Shown: piece by piece, positions 15,911 to 24,529 of the stretch | Layout: each line of letters begins with the position of its first letter | Position numbering within the stretch: position 1 is the stretch's first letter | Origin: an uncultured Pirellula sp. | GTDB taxonomy: Bacteria; Planctomycetota; Planctomycetia; Pirellulales; Pirellulaceae | Assembly (NCBI GenBank): GCA_903930765.1 | Contig: CAIYZV010000120.1 | Span: forward strand, 1 to 34,216 | Length of the DNA: 34,216 nt | Reading direction: 5' to 3' | Made by a program: the position numbers and the translations under genes | The notes under the pieces: model-generated | What the model was told of the DNA's origin: nothing | The model's input: the letters and a program-made list of their open reading frames with translations, nothing else | Database searches by the model: none

Positions 15911-16437
15911 GCCGATTTAGGTTGGCGAGGAAACGTGTCGCGGATGCGTCTTGCACGCGTGCGGGATACATCGACGTAGCGCCTAGAAGATCGCATCGAA
16001 AAGCGCATCGAAAATCGTCGAATCGACGCGGTGCGATATTGATCGCGGCAATCGCGGCGTTCGCGATTTTTTCTATGCTCGCCGCAGTCGCGGTAAGCGT
16101 CACGTTGAGGGCCCGTCAATCGTGCAAAACCGAGCGCGATCTAATGCAACTCGAATTGCTTTGCGATGCAGGGTTGATGCGGGCCACGCAGAAACTCGCT
16201 GTGGATAGCGGGTACACAGGAGAGGATTGGCTGGAAATGCCTTTGGGTGATTCAGGGAAAACGATGCGGGTTTCCATCCAAGTTTCAGAGCCCGCGATTT
16301 CAGCAAGCACTGAAACGAAAGATGGAGATGAATTGTCGAAGGTGATTGAAGTTCGCTCGCAAATTTCGGGTAGGTCGCGAGTACCGATTTCGATGCAGCG
16401 AACGCGAACAACGAAGTATTCAACGAAACAACTTTAA
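15907..16437 (+). CDS. PilX/GspK-like membrane-anchored pseudopilin-like protein
   Basis: A 176-residue protein overlapping the previous gene by four bases, with GGGGAGG upstream. A long basic leader of about 42 residues ends R-R-G and is followed by A-I-L-I-A-A-I-A-A-F-A-I-F, a hydrophobic helix without the +5 Glu. GspK and PilX-type tip pseudopilins can lack that Glu, so this fits the last member of an I-J-K set. After the helix comes A-R-Q-S-C-K-T-E-R-D, then L-L-C-D-A-G-L-M-R-A and S-G-Y-T-G-E-D-W, a pattern common in planctomycete PilX-like proteins. It is much shorter than proteobacterial GspK (~320 residues), so only the core is present. Confidence 0.68.
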   Translation: MSRFRLARKRVADASCTRAGYIDVAPRRSHRKAHRKSSNRRGAILIAAIAAFAIFSMLAAVAVSVTLRARQSCKTERDLMQLELLCDAGLMRATQKLAVDSGYTGEDWLEMPLGDSGKTMRVSIQVSEPAISASTETKDGDELSKVIEVRSQISGRSRVPISMQRTRTTKYSTKQL

Positions 16438-16455
16438 ACGGGGAGTGATAATCCG

Positions 16456-17349
16456 ATGAAAATCAGAATACGAAATCGAGATTGGAATTTGTCGAAGAAT
16501 CCGAAGATGAAAAGCCAGGGATTCACGTTGGTGGAGCTGTTGGTGGTCATCACTATCATTGGGGTTTTGGTCGGATTGCTGTTACCGGCGGTGCAGTCGG
16601 CTCGCGAGGCGGCGCGTCGCATGGGGTGTGCGAACAACATGGTGCAGTTGGGGCTCGCTACCCATCACTACGAGTTTTCAGCCGAGCATCTACCGAGTGG
16701 CACCATCAACGAAACCGGACCAATCCGAGATGAGCCGATCGGAAAACATATCAGCTGGATGGTTCAGGTATTGCCTTACTTAGAGCAGTCGGCGTTGTAC
16801 CGGCAATTCGATCTTGCTCAAGGCGTTTACGCTCCTGGTAGCGCCAAGGCGCGAACGGCGAGGGTTTCGACATTTTTGTGCCCGAGTCAACCCTACGGCA
16901 GCGAGGGATTGGATTCGGATGCTGCCGCTGCATCATCCTATGCGGCCTGTTATCACGATAGCGAGGTGCCGATCGACAGCGACAATAACGGCGTCTTTTT
17001 TCGAAACAGTCGCATCAAATTCAGCGATATCACGGATGGTTCCTCAAATACGATCTTCTTTGGGGAAAAGGTTTCGGAATATCTTGATTTGGGTTGGGCC
17101 TCAGGGACGCGAGCGACGTTGAGAAATGGGGGAGGATTCATGCTTCCCCCGAAACGCAATCACATTGCTCCTCGCGCATCAGAGACTGGGAGTTTGTTAG
17201 TAGGCGGTTTCTCGAGTTTCCACGTCGCTGGCGTAAACTTTGTTTTCGGTGATGGTTCGATGCGTTTCCTATCGTACGGGCTGGATCCCAAGGTTTTTCA
17301 TAATCTCTGCAACCGTGAGGATGGAGAGTTTGTGACCGGTGATTGGTAG
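16456..17349 (+). CDS. DUF1559 domain protein with prepilin-type N-terminus
   Basis: A 297-residue planctomycete-type DUF1559 protein. The prepilin signal [11 protein letters not shown] gives Gly22 at -1 and Glu27 at +5, followed by a membrane helix ([16 protein letters not shown]) and the S-A-R-E-A-A-R-R signature. Near the C-terminus a His is followed after nine residues by D-G (F-H-V-A-G-V-N-F-V-F-G-D-G), the H-X9-DG motif of the family. DUF1559 proteins are numerous in planctomycetes and are thought to form pseudopilus-like fibres. ATG 16456 has GGGGAG upstream; ATG 16507 would give a short leader instead. It closes the GspF/pseudopilin block and could be its major subunit, which is inference. 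Confidence 0.93.
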   Translation: MKIRIRNRDWNLSKNPKMKSQGFTLVELLVVITIIGVLVGLLLPAVQSAREAARRMGCANNMVQLGLATHHYEFSAEHLPSGTINETGPIRDEPIGKHISWMVQVLPYLEQSALYRQFDLAQGVYAPGSAKARTARVSTFLCPSQPYGSEGLDSDAAAASSYAACYHDSEVPIDSDNNGVFFRNSRIKFSDITDGSSNTIFFGEKVSEYLDLGWASGTRATLRNGGGFMLPPKRNHIAPRASETGSLLVGGFSSFHVAGVNFVFGDGSMRFLSYGLDPKVFHNLCNREDGEFVTGDW

Positions 17350-17370
17350 GTCCGTGAACTGCTGCTTCTC

Positions 17371-17385
17371 CGATCTTTTGGATCG
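17371..17385. terminator. Weak hairpin between two convergent genes
   Basis: CGATC (17371-17375) and GATCG (17381-17385) pair around a five-base loop in the 50-base gap between the DUF1559 gene on the plus strand and the permease on the minus strand. Position suits a shared transcript end, but five pairs and no T-tract make this a weak candidate. Confidence 0.25.
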
Positions 17386-17399
17386 CACGGTTTTGCGGT

Positions 17400-18944
17400 T
17401 CACATCGCGTCTTTCAAGCGTCGAAATGCCAGTGCTGCTTGTTTTCCAAACTCTTTGGCTTCTTCGACATCGCGATCTTCAGTAGCATGCTCTAGGAGTT
17501 CGAGTTTGTTTTTGTAAACCTGGAGTTTCATTTGGGTGTATCGGTCGAGAGGTCGCCCTCGCAAGTAAGCGCTGACAACGAGTTTATGGGCCCAATCCTC
17601 CTGGATCGGAATCCAGTATTCTAGTTTTTCCCACTCCTGTCGGTTGTAGCTGCCGATCAACTCCGCCTCGATGGAGTTCATCTCCTTACGTATCTCGGAG
17701 ACGGGCGGATAGTACAAAAAGCATGCTCCGACGCTGGCGATTACCAAGCCTATAAAACTGATGCCGGCGATGACCGAGTTTGGTAGGACGATATCGGGCA
17801 ATGAATGACTCGATCCTGTCGCAGTACTTTCAGGTGGAGCGTTGCAGAGGGATTGCATCCACTTTTGCTGTGGATCTACGGCTCGGAATAGCAGGCCGAA
17901 AGCGAGGATGCATAGAATCGTACCCGCCGCAACAATTTCTGCCGCATTCGTGTTCTCACGAAGAATCCGCCAAGCTGTAGTAGGTAGGTTTGCGTCTTGA
18001 TTGACGAATGGATTGCAATAGCCATCGAAGGCATGCGTATGATCTGCAGGTTCGACTCCTTTCGGACTTAGAGGGCGGTCGATCCCATAGCTCATCACGA
18101 GGACGGTGGCGATTAAGCAGCCGAGCCAAACGAGGGTTGGCTTCCAGCGGTAGTGCCGTGCCATCCACAAGATCATGCCGAGGTTAACACCGGTGCCGAG
18201 CGTCAATAGCGTAAAAGATGCCGCGATCGAATTCCCATGTTGGAACATCGATGCCACTTGAACGATCGCAGTCATCGGAGTGACATACGCCAACGTCGAG
18301 ACGGCAGCCATGGTGAGTGGTGCGATGAGATCATCTTTGCCCGCCGCGCGTTGCAGCGTACCGGCTGGAATCGCCATGCTTAGGATCCCAACACCGAGGA
18401 TAGCGATCCCAATATAAATCGATGAAACGCTCGTGGCTTGATGGCAAATCGACAAAGCGACGGCCGCGACTCGTCGGATCCCGTAAGGCGTTTTCTGGAT
18501 GGTTTCTGCTGGCAAGGAGCTGTTAGGGAAAAGTCGATCCCAAAGGATTCCCATGATGGTGATTAGCGTTAAGGAACAAATACAAAAGACGAAAATCGCC
18601 CAGGGATCCGAGAGCGTTAGCCCGTAGAGCACGGAAATTGGATTGAACAGCGGCGCGGTTAATCCAAACGCGAGGATGGTACCTCCGGAGATACCACTTT
18701 TCCGCATTTGGACCATGACTGGAATTACGCCCAGCGAGCAGACCGGCAGAAGCATCCCCAGCAACCACGCTTGTGGCAACTGTCGCCACGAACTCCCGCC
18801 AAACAGTTGGTAGGTACCTTCGCGCCCCAGGATCCGTTCGAAGACAGCTGCGATCAACCAGCCGACCAGTATCGTTGGACTAGCGGCAACCAAGGCTTGG
18901 GCCATGCGCAGCAGAGCACCCCAGATCAATAGATAAATATCCAT
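17400..18944 (-). CDS. Permease of the PF03773-like (DUF318/ArsP_1) superfamily, likely metal or metalloid export
   Basis: A 514-residue polytopic membrane protein. Near residue 65 it has M-L-L-P-V-C-S-L-G-V-I-P-V, then G-G-T-I-L-A-F-G-L-T-A-P and N-P-I-S-V: the Cys-containing signature and the A-P-x-x-N-P element of this permease superfamily, some members of which export Cu/Zn or organoarsenicals. Roughly ten hydrophobic segments are visible. Between them lies a loop with D-H-T-H-A-F-D-G-Y-C-N-P, a plausible metal-binding segment. The last ~100 residues form a soluble helical tail rich in charged residues, not typical of the core family. It is the last gene of the leftward run, 30 bases after the lipoprotein gene. 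The substrate cannot be read from the sequence. Confidence 0.75.
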   Translation of the reverse strand: MDIYLLIWGALLRMAQALVAASPTILVGWLIAAVFERILGREGTYQLFGGSSWRQLPQAWLLGMLLPVCSLGVIPVMVQMRKSGISGGTILAFGLTAPLFNPISVLYGLTLSDPWAIFVFCICSLTLITIMGILWDRLFPNSSLPAETIQKTPYGIRRVAAVALSICHQATSVSSIYIGIAILGVGILSMAIPAGTLQRAAGKDDLIAPLTMAAVSTLAYVTPMTAIVQVASMFQHGNSIAASFTLLTLGTGVNLGMILWMARHYRWKPTLVWLGCLIATVLVMSYGIDRPLSPKGVEPADHTHAFDGYCNPFVNQDANLPTTAWRILRENTNAAEIVAAGTILCILAFGLLFRAVDPQQKWMQSLCNAPPESTATGSSHSLPDIVLPNSVIAGISFIGLVIASVGACFLYYPPVSEIRKEMNSIEAELIGSYNRQEWEKLEYWIPIQEDWAHKLVVSAYLRGRPLDRYTQMKLQVYKNKLELLEHATEDRDVEEAKEFGKQAALAFRRLKDAM

Positions 18945-18974
18945 CGCGGCATCGATCCAATCATGAATGAATTA

Positions 18975-19556
18975 CTATTGCGGTGAGTCGTATTCGTGTT
19001 GCAACGCTTGGAGTCGCTTCGTTTCCTCGGAGCTGATTTTGCTCAATTCGCGGACCATGGACTCAATACCATTTTCAGCGACGATTTCTCGAAGTGGTTT
19101 CTTGTTTTGGGCATCGAGTTTCAGGCGATCTGCGAATTGGGTCGACCACCCATCGATGCGAGCAAATGGCTCTCGTCCTAAATCGCTATCCGCTGCCAAG
19201 AAGGGTAGCCACTGAATCAGGTCGGCAAATTCTTTACTGCTAGACACGAGCGGATTGGAGGATGCAACGTCCGGATCTGCAATCATCGCATCGAGTCGCG
19301 AGGAAGCGTGGAATAGGCTGCCGGGCCAATGGGGAGGGAAATGTTCATGCTCGGATTCTTGGACTGGTTTCTTTAGGTCGCCCGAGGGATTCTCTAATTT
19401 CGAGCATCCGATCGCCACAGCCATTACTACACATGCAATCTGTAGGATCGCCCCGTCGCATCGAGGGGCGATTGCCTTATGGGCTATGGTGTGCTGCTTG
19501 TCACGAAGACGTGGTTTGGTAGACGTTGCATGGGTGTGTAAGTATTGCGAAAGCAT
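18975..19556 (-). CDS. His-motif lipoprotein between MoxR and the permease
   Basis: A 193-residue protein with a lipoprotein signal: a basic N-region of about 35 residues, a hydrophobic stretch (I-A-C-V-V-M-A-V-A-I-G) and a Cys near residue 51. After the Cys and a short linker comes E-S-E-H-E-H-F-P-P-H-W-P, a cluster of three His and three Glu suited to metal binding. The remainder is helical, with D-L-I-Q-W-L-P-F-L-A-A-D-S-D and a charged C-terminal helix. No family is recognised with certainty. It starts 15 bases after the MoxR stop and ends 30 bases before the permease start, so the three are probably one transcript. A role as periplasmic partner of the permease is inferred from position and the His motif. 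Confidence 0.7.
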   Translation of the reverse strand: MLSQYLHTHATSTKPRLRDKQHTIAHKAIAPRCDGAILQIACVVMAVAIGCSKLENPSGDLKKPVQESEHEHFPPHWPGSLFHASSRLDAMIADPDVASSNPLVSSSKEFADLIQWLPFLAADSDLGREPFARIDGWSTQFADRLKLDAQNKKPLREIVAENGIESMVRELSKISSEETKRLQALQHEYDSPQ

Positions 19557-19571
19557 GAGGTAACTACTTTG

Positions 19572-20579
19572 TTACAGCATTGGAACAGGGACGGAGTTGA
19601 GAACGGCGTCGATGGCTTTGTCGACTCCGGCAGAGATGCCGGCGAGCCGGACGGATAGTACGGGCGTAGCTACGGATTGAACATCTTCGGGCATGACAAA
19701 ATCCCGCCCAGCAAGCATCGCATGGGCTTGAGCGACGCGTTGCCATTGGAGCAATCCTCTGGGGCTAAGTCCGAGACTGAACGAACGGTTATTGCGAGTG
19801 GACTCAGCGAGGTCGACGAGATACTCGCGGACGGGTTGTTCAACTGCGACGTTTGCAACCGATTGCTGCAATTGGAGCAAGATGCCGTTGGGCAAGACTT
19901 CGTTTGCTTCGGTTTCCAGAGTGGTGAAGGCGCTGCGTGCCAATAGTTCGAGTTCACTCTTGCGATCGGGGTATCCGATCTTGAGTTTCATCGCGAAGCG
20001 ATCGAGTTGGGCTTCAGGGAGCGGATAGGCGCCGACGCTTTCAACAGGATTCTGAGTTGCCAGGACTAGGAATGTTTCGCTGAGTTTGCGGGCCTCCCCA
20101 TCGATCGTGACTTGCCGTTCAGCCATGGCTTCGAACAATGCGCTTTGAGTTCGCGGCGTCGCGCGGTTGATTTCGTCCGCGAGCAAGATATCGGCAAAGA
20201 CCGGTCCGAATCGAAATTCGAAGTCTCTGGTTTTTTGGTTGAGGATGTTGAATCCTGTGACATCGCTAGGTAGAAGGTCCGGTGTGCACTGGACTCGCAT
20301 GAATCGACCGCCAACAGCATTGGCGAGGGCTTTCGCAAGCGTCGTTTTTCCTAAACCTGGAAGATCATCGAACAGCACATGACCGCGCGCGAGAACGCAT
20401 GCGAGGAGGTGCTCCACGACATCCGCTTTTCCGAGCAAGACGCGGTTGAGTTCCTTGCGGAGTCCCGACAGATAGGACTGGATTTGAGTCGAGGACAAAA
20501 TTGCTGGCGTCTTCTCAGATGGTGGTGTCGTCTCGAGGATATTGTTGTTGGTTGGCACAGTGGATGTCTCAGAAGCCAA
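19572..20579 (-). CDS. MoxR-family AAA+ ATPase
   Basis: A 335-residue MoxR ATPase. Walker A is D-L-P-G-L-G-K-T-T (Lys78), Walker B is I-L-L-A-D-E-I-N-R-A (Asp135, Glu136), and the sensor region L-V-L-A-T-Q-N-P-V-E is clear. The C-terminal lid with L-G-L-S-P-R-G is typical. MoxR proteins act as chaperone-like ATPases, often with DUF58 and transglutaminase proteins, both encoded directly upstream here. The first in-frame start is TTG 20579, with no clear ribosome site; GTG 20558 is an alternative that leaves the AAA core untouched. The protein is cytosolic. Confidence 0.95.
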   Translation of the reverse strand: MASETSTVPTNNNILETTPPSEKTPAILSSTQIQSYLSGLRKELNRVLLGKADVVEHLLACVLARGHVLFDDLPGLGKTTLAKALANAVGGRFMRVQCTPDLLPSDVTGFNILNQKTRDFEFRFGPVFADILLADEINRATPRTQSALFEAMAERQVTIDGEARKLSETFLVLATQNPVESVGAYPLPEAQLDRFAMKLKIGYPDRKSELELLARSAFTTLETEANEVLPNGILLQLQQSVANVAVEQPVREYLVDLAESTRNNRSFSLGLSPRGLLQWQRVAQAHAMLAGRDFVMPEDVQSVATPVLSVRLAGISAGVDKAIDAVLNSVPVPML

Positions 20580-20625
20580 GGGTTAGGTTAAGGAGCAAGT
20601 TTTCGAGGGAGGGGAGAGTCCTCGA

Positions 20626-23118
20626 TCACTCGAAGACGAAATTTGAATCCTTGCCTTGCGGCGTTGTCACGACCGTCTGCGAGGACTGGGATAGGCGAGT
20701 GGCAGGAGAACCGAAGATTCCTGAAAGCAGGAGAGAGCGATAGACTTTTCGGATCGATTGGGTCTCATGGTCCGTCCACAGCAACGTGTTCTTTTTGGGG
20801 CCGTAGGCCAGTCGCTGTGCAGAGTGAATAAAGGTCGCGGTGTCTAGGTTTGTGGTGCGAGTAAGGCTTTTTAGCTTGCCCGAGAGCCAATCTTGCAGCG
20901 TTGTTCGGGGGGCGCGATGTTGACTCCATAACCATTCTCGCCATCGGAGCAACCGAAGAGTCATTCGAAGTTTTGTGCTCTCGGAGAGGAGTGGGATCAA
21001 AACGAGGATTAGGCACGTGGCTTTGAAAGCAATGGACCGGCGAAAGTAGAAAGCCAACCCCATTCCACATGCGAAAAGTGAGCATGCGATCGGGTTGGTT
21101 CGGATGGTATCACGAATGAACCAAGCAGATTGAATAGCCCATTGTTGCCAAGATCGATGTTCGCGAGGTTGTGGGTAGCTTCCTGTGGGTTCGATGGGGA
21201 TCCATATCCCGTGGATGTACACTTCCGCCCAGGTATGAAGGTCTTCAGGAATTACCTCGGTTTGGCCTGCTCGTGCATCGTAACGGGCGGGAGATGCGAA
21301 GAAGCCAGTGCAGAGTCGGCATGGAATCCCAAGTTTCCGGATCAGCATGACTGCGGTCGAGGCGATCAGATAATCCGGGGCACATTTCTTCTCGAGGACA
21401 TACGGGATCGTATCGGTGCAATCGGCCGGTGGAACAGACTGGTTATCATGTTGGAACTGACGCAGGTTGCGAACGATAATCTCAATCCGTTGCCAATCCG
21501 TGGTCGGTTGCCCCGACTCCTGTTTGGTGGCGCGGAACCAATCGTCTAAGGTCGAACGTATCCGTGGCGAGGTGGAATCGACATGGGTGTATCGTTGGAT
21601 CCAGTCGTCGGAAGTGTGTGCGCGGGACAAGTGCGAGATGTTGCTTAACGGGTTGTTCGTGTCTCGTAATGGATGGAGTTGCGGGATCTGAAGTAGCTGG
21701 TGAACAACGGTGAGTTGGGGAACATGCTCCCGGTTGGGCATCATCAATTGACCATCTCGCGTCCAGCCGAAAAAATCGGGTTGATCGATGCGATCGATAT
21801 GGGTAAACGTGATTAGAGAAGGGGTCAACAAACGGGGGGATTTGAACTGAATAACTTTCGTCGCGATCCGTTCGTGCACTGGGAATACCAGGTCGCGAGC
21901 GAATGATTGGAGTCGCATCCACGGCTTGCCGGCGATACTTTCCAGAGTGGGTTCTCCATGCCGTCGCGAGAGATCGATATTCTCTGAATGGGACCAAGTA
22001 TTATCCGAAAAACGATCGTAGCTTTCTAGCCTCAGCCATTGGGGTGTGCGGCCGACGAGGTACAACACGGCTCGCGAATCAGAACCGGTCGGTCGGTGGT
22101 TTTGTGTTTTCTGATTGGGTTGTCGAAGCGCTGAGAACTCGCGGCTATTCTTTTTGGATTCGGTCCCTTCCTCATCCAGTTCCTGAGCTTGATTTTCAAG
22201 CGAAATTGCGCGAGCATACTGGCGCTGCCGCGGTGTTGGTTCCCCGTACATTTCACTGACCATGTCATACATCGAGGGGACTTCGGAATCGAGAAAGAGA
22301 TCGCTATCGACAGGACCGAACGTGTAGGCTTCATCTTTGGCTGCGACCAACATGTCGCCATCCCCAACGCCTTGTCTCGACCAAGACTCACCTCGCTTTT
22401 GGCCACCTGATGTTGGCATGAAGCCATCGAGGGCAGAATTGCGGATCGATTGTTTGGTCATGATGGCCAGCGTGATTACGGCAATCAGTGCGATTGAGCC
22501 GAGGACCAGAGCCCGCATTCGGATAAGTGGGACGCTCTCCGAAGCTACGAACCCTTGTTCGATCGAAACCCAATACTTTGCCATCAACCACCAGCATGCG
22601 ACCGCAGCAAAAGGGATCACAAGTTGGATCATGTTGGGTCGGTCTGAGGTGGCGAGCCCGAAGATGACCAGGAAACAACTCATGAGGAACGAAATCCATT
22701 CGCTCCGATCCCGCTCGGCAACCGCAGCTCCCCATAGGGCTGCGTACTGAAGCATGGCAAGCCATATCAATTCGTTGGCTTCGCCGCTACTTCCTAACAA
22801 TCGGACTTGAGCGATACTGGAAAGCCATGGTGAAAGGATGGCAATAGTCCCCAGGAACAAAAGCCACCCCGGCGTTCCGAGCGAGGCTGCCGGTACTTTC
22901 TGTACGGCGGCCTCCTTTGGGCGATTCGTCTTCGATTGATGAGAAGACACCCATCGGACGAAAAAAGCCACGAACCAGACAATCGCAAATTCGCAAGATA
23001 ACCAGATACGATCAGAGGATCCGGAAAGACGAAGTGACAGAATGCTTAGCGAGGCAAGACTCGCCAGCAAGAAGACAGTCCAGTTTTTACTCGCGTTGGG
23101 AATGGTCATGATGCGCAT
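20626..23118 (-). CDS. TgpA-like membrane protein with transglutaminase-like domain (atypical active site)
   Basis: About 830 residues. The N-terminal ~230 residues hold several membrane helices (W-T-V-F-L-L-A-S-L-A first), as in the DUF3488/TgpA family. A long periplasmic part follows, with the transglutaminase-like core near residues 565-640: C-A-P-D-Y-L-I-A-S-T-A, L-G-I-P-C-R-L-C-T-G-F, L-H-T-W-A-E-V-Y and I-P-I-E-P-T-G. Two more helices and a cytosolic tail end the protein. In the aligned core the His is present, but the usual Cys position appears to be held by Asp, with a Cys three residues earlier, and the acidic member is Glu. ATG 23118 sits close behind AAGGAG; ATG 23109 would give an ATGA overlap with DUF58. 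The first in-frame start is further up at 23148. It works with MoxR and DUF58 in most genomes that have the trio. Confidence 0.88.
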   Translation of the reverse strand: MRIMTIPNASKNWTVFLLASLASLSILSLRLSGSSDRIWLSCEFAIVWFVAFFVRWVSSHQSKTNRPKEAAVQKVPAASLGTPGWLLFLGTIAILSPWLSSIAQVRLLGSSGEANELIWLAMLQYAALWGAAVAERDRSEWISFLMSCFLVIFGLATSDRPNMIQLVIPFAAVACWWLMAKYWVSIEQGFVASESVPLIRMRALVLGSIALIAVITLAIMTKQSIRNSALDGFMPTSGGQKRGESWSRQGVGDGDMLVAAKDEAYTFGPVDSDLFLDSEVPSMYDMVSEMYGEPTPRQRQYARAISLENQAQELDEEGTESKKNSREFSALRQPNQKTQNHRPTGSDSRAVLYLVGRTPQWLRLESYDRFSDNTWSHSENIDLSRRHGEPTLESIAGKPWMRLQSFARDLVFPVHERIATKVIQFKSPRLLTPSLITFTHIDRIDQPDFFGWTRDGQLMMPNREHVPQLTVVHQLLQIPQLHPLRDTNNPLSNISHLSRAHTSDDWIQRYTHVDSTSPRIRSTLDDWFRATKQESGQPTTDWQRIEIIVRNLRQFQHDNQSVPPADCTDTIPYVLEKKCAPDYLIASTAVMLIRKLGIPCRLCTGFFASPARYDARAGQTEVIPEDLHTWAEVYIHGIWIPIEPTGSYPQPREHRSWQQWAIQSAWFIRDTIRTNPIACSLFACGMGLAFYFRRSIAFKATCLILVLIPLLSESTKLRMTLRLLRWREWLWSQHRAPRTTLQDWLSGKLKSLTRTTNLDTATFIHSAQRLAYGPKKNTLLWTDHETQSIRKVYRSLLLSGIFGSPATRLSQSSQTVVTTPQGKDSNFVFE

Positions 23119-24431
23119 GCAACTCCTTGCGCAAGGCTGGCTTGGCAAAATTCACGCCAAGCGGTCCGTAGCGAATCCTCAAACGTTTCACCCGTCGGAA
23201 TTGACCATGTGTTGGATGGTTTGCAGGACCAGTCACTTCGAGCGGAGTCAACAGCATGGGTGTCGTCAACCAATAGCACATAGGTTGATGGAGAAGATCG
23301 GTAGATAGATTGGTGATGCTGCTGATTCCAACGCTTGGCGGATGTGACCAGGATGTTGAGCGAATTTGATTTTTGCGTTGGGCTGGCCGACGATGGAGTC
23401 GGCTCAGGAAGTTGCGTTGGTTCCCATCCTGCTAAGTGATCAAGCCATGTGGTACGCTTGGAAGGATGCAACGATGTCCACGGGGCTTCGATCGCGACCA
23501 TAGTGTTCCAAGCATGGGCAAGAAAATGGTTTGCGACCGAGGCGTAGATTCGCACCATCGCATCGTTGACGGAGGGAGCATCCTCTGCAAATGCGGCCGA
23601 GTCGAGTTGAATACGAACCGTTTGCTGGCTTCGCGATTGCCGCTCGAAGACCACTAGGTTATCGCGTCGTGCGGTTTGGGCCCAATGGACTTGTCGCAGC
23701 GAATCACCGGGGCGGTAAGGTCGTACGCCGATCCATTCCCCATCATCTCCGGCTCGGTCGGTAGTTCCCCCGATCCCGAGTACTTGGTTACCTGTGTTGG
23801 AAGGGACATCGACGAGTTTGGTCATGCGCGGCCATACCACTAAAGGTTCTGTGACCTTGAGTGGTTGGTTGCAGGACCAAATCCCAAAAGGAAAAGCAGT
23901 CGACAGCCGTGGGGTGGTCTTCGGGTAGATACCGCGATACTCAGGTGAACAATTCCAACGGAACTGGCTTTTGCTCAAACCTGGGATTCGGCTCAAGCTG
24001 ATGCGAACGTGTCGCGAATTGGAGGTACCTGAGATCCCTTCATCGGACTCGAGCACCATACCCCACACTGGCCACGGCCATCGGTTGGTCACCGTCAACG
24101 TGGTTTCGATGGTGTCAAATTGCTCGCATCGCGATGGGGACCAAGCCAATTGGCCTTTGAGGCCGAGCGTTGAGAGCCATGGCCATAGCGAACCAATAAT
24201 GCCAACGGCTGCAATGGCACCACTCGCCGTGAATGCTTGGGGGGACACGTAAATTCCCAACAGCAACGACGATGCAAACGCCAGAATAACCCAGCCTATG
24301 GGGCGTTTGAGCCAATACACGTAAGCGTTCGCCCACGGGCAGAAATCATGATGAAGCGCACGGGGGAACCAGTTGTTTTTTATCAGGGACATGACAGCAT
24401 CGAACCGCGATCTCAGGATGTGAATGGGCAT
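23106..24431 (-). CDS. DUF58 domain protein
   Basis: A 441-residue protein with two N-terminal membrane helices (I-G-W-V-I-L-A-F-A-S-S-L-L-L-G near residue 48 and A-I-A-A-V-G-I-I-G-S-L-W-P near 75). The DUF58 signature G-V-R-P-Y-R-P-G-D-S-L-R-Q-V-H-W appears near residue 240, followed by L-V-V-F-E-R-Q. The C-terminal part resembles a von-Willebrand-A-like fold. DUF58 proteins are regular partners of MoxR ATPases and transglutaminase-like membrane proteins, and the gene overlaps the latter. ATG 24431 is used; ATG 24392 is another option, and neither has a good ribosome site. Confidence 0.9.
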   Translation of the reverse strand: MPIHILRSRFDAVMSLIKNNWFPRALHHDFCPWANAYVYWLKRPIGWVILAFASSLLLGIYVSPQAFTASGAIAAVGIIGSLWPWLSTLGLKGQLAWSPSRCEQFDTIETTLTVTNRWPWPVWGMVLESDEGISGTSNSRHVRISLSRIPGLSKSQFRWNCSPEYRGIYPKTTPRLSTAFPFGIWSCNQPLKVTEPLVVWPRMTKLVDVPSNTGNQVLGIGGTTDRAGDDGEWIGVRPYRPGDSLRQVHWAQTARRDNLVVFERQSRSQQTVRIQLDSAAFAEDAPSVNDAMVRIYASVANHFLAHAWNTMVAIEAPWTSLHPSKRTTWLDHLAGWEPTQLPEPTPSSASPTQKSNSLNILVTSAKRWNQQHHQSIYRSSPSTYVLLVDDTHAVDSARSDWSCKPSNTWSIPTGETFEDSLRTAWREFCQASLAQGVACAS

Positions 24432-24529
24432 CAAGCGACAAGCAAACGGTTAAGAGTTACCGTTAAGCTTCGGCGACATGGCGGGGCGCATTAGACACGC
24501 ATCGAGTTTGCAGGCTCGAGATGCGAGAA

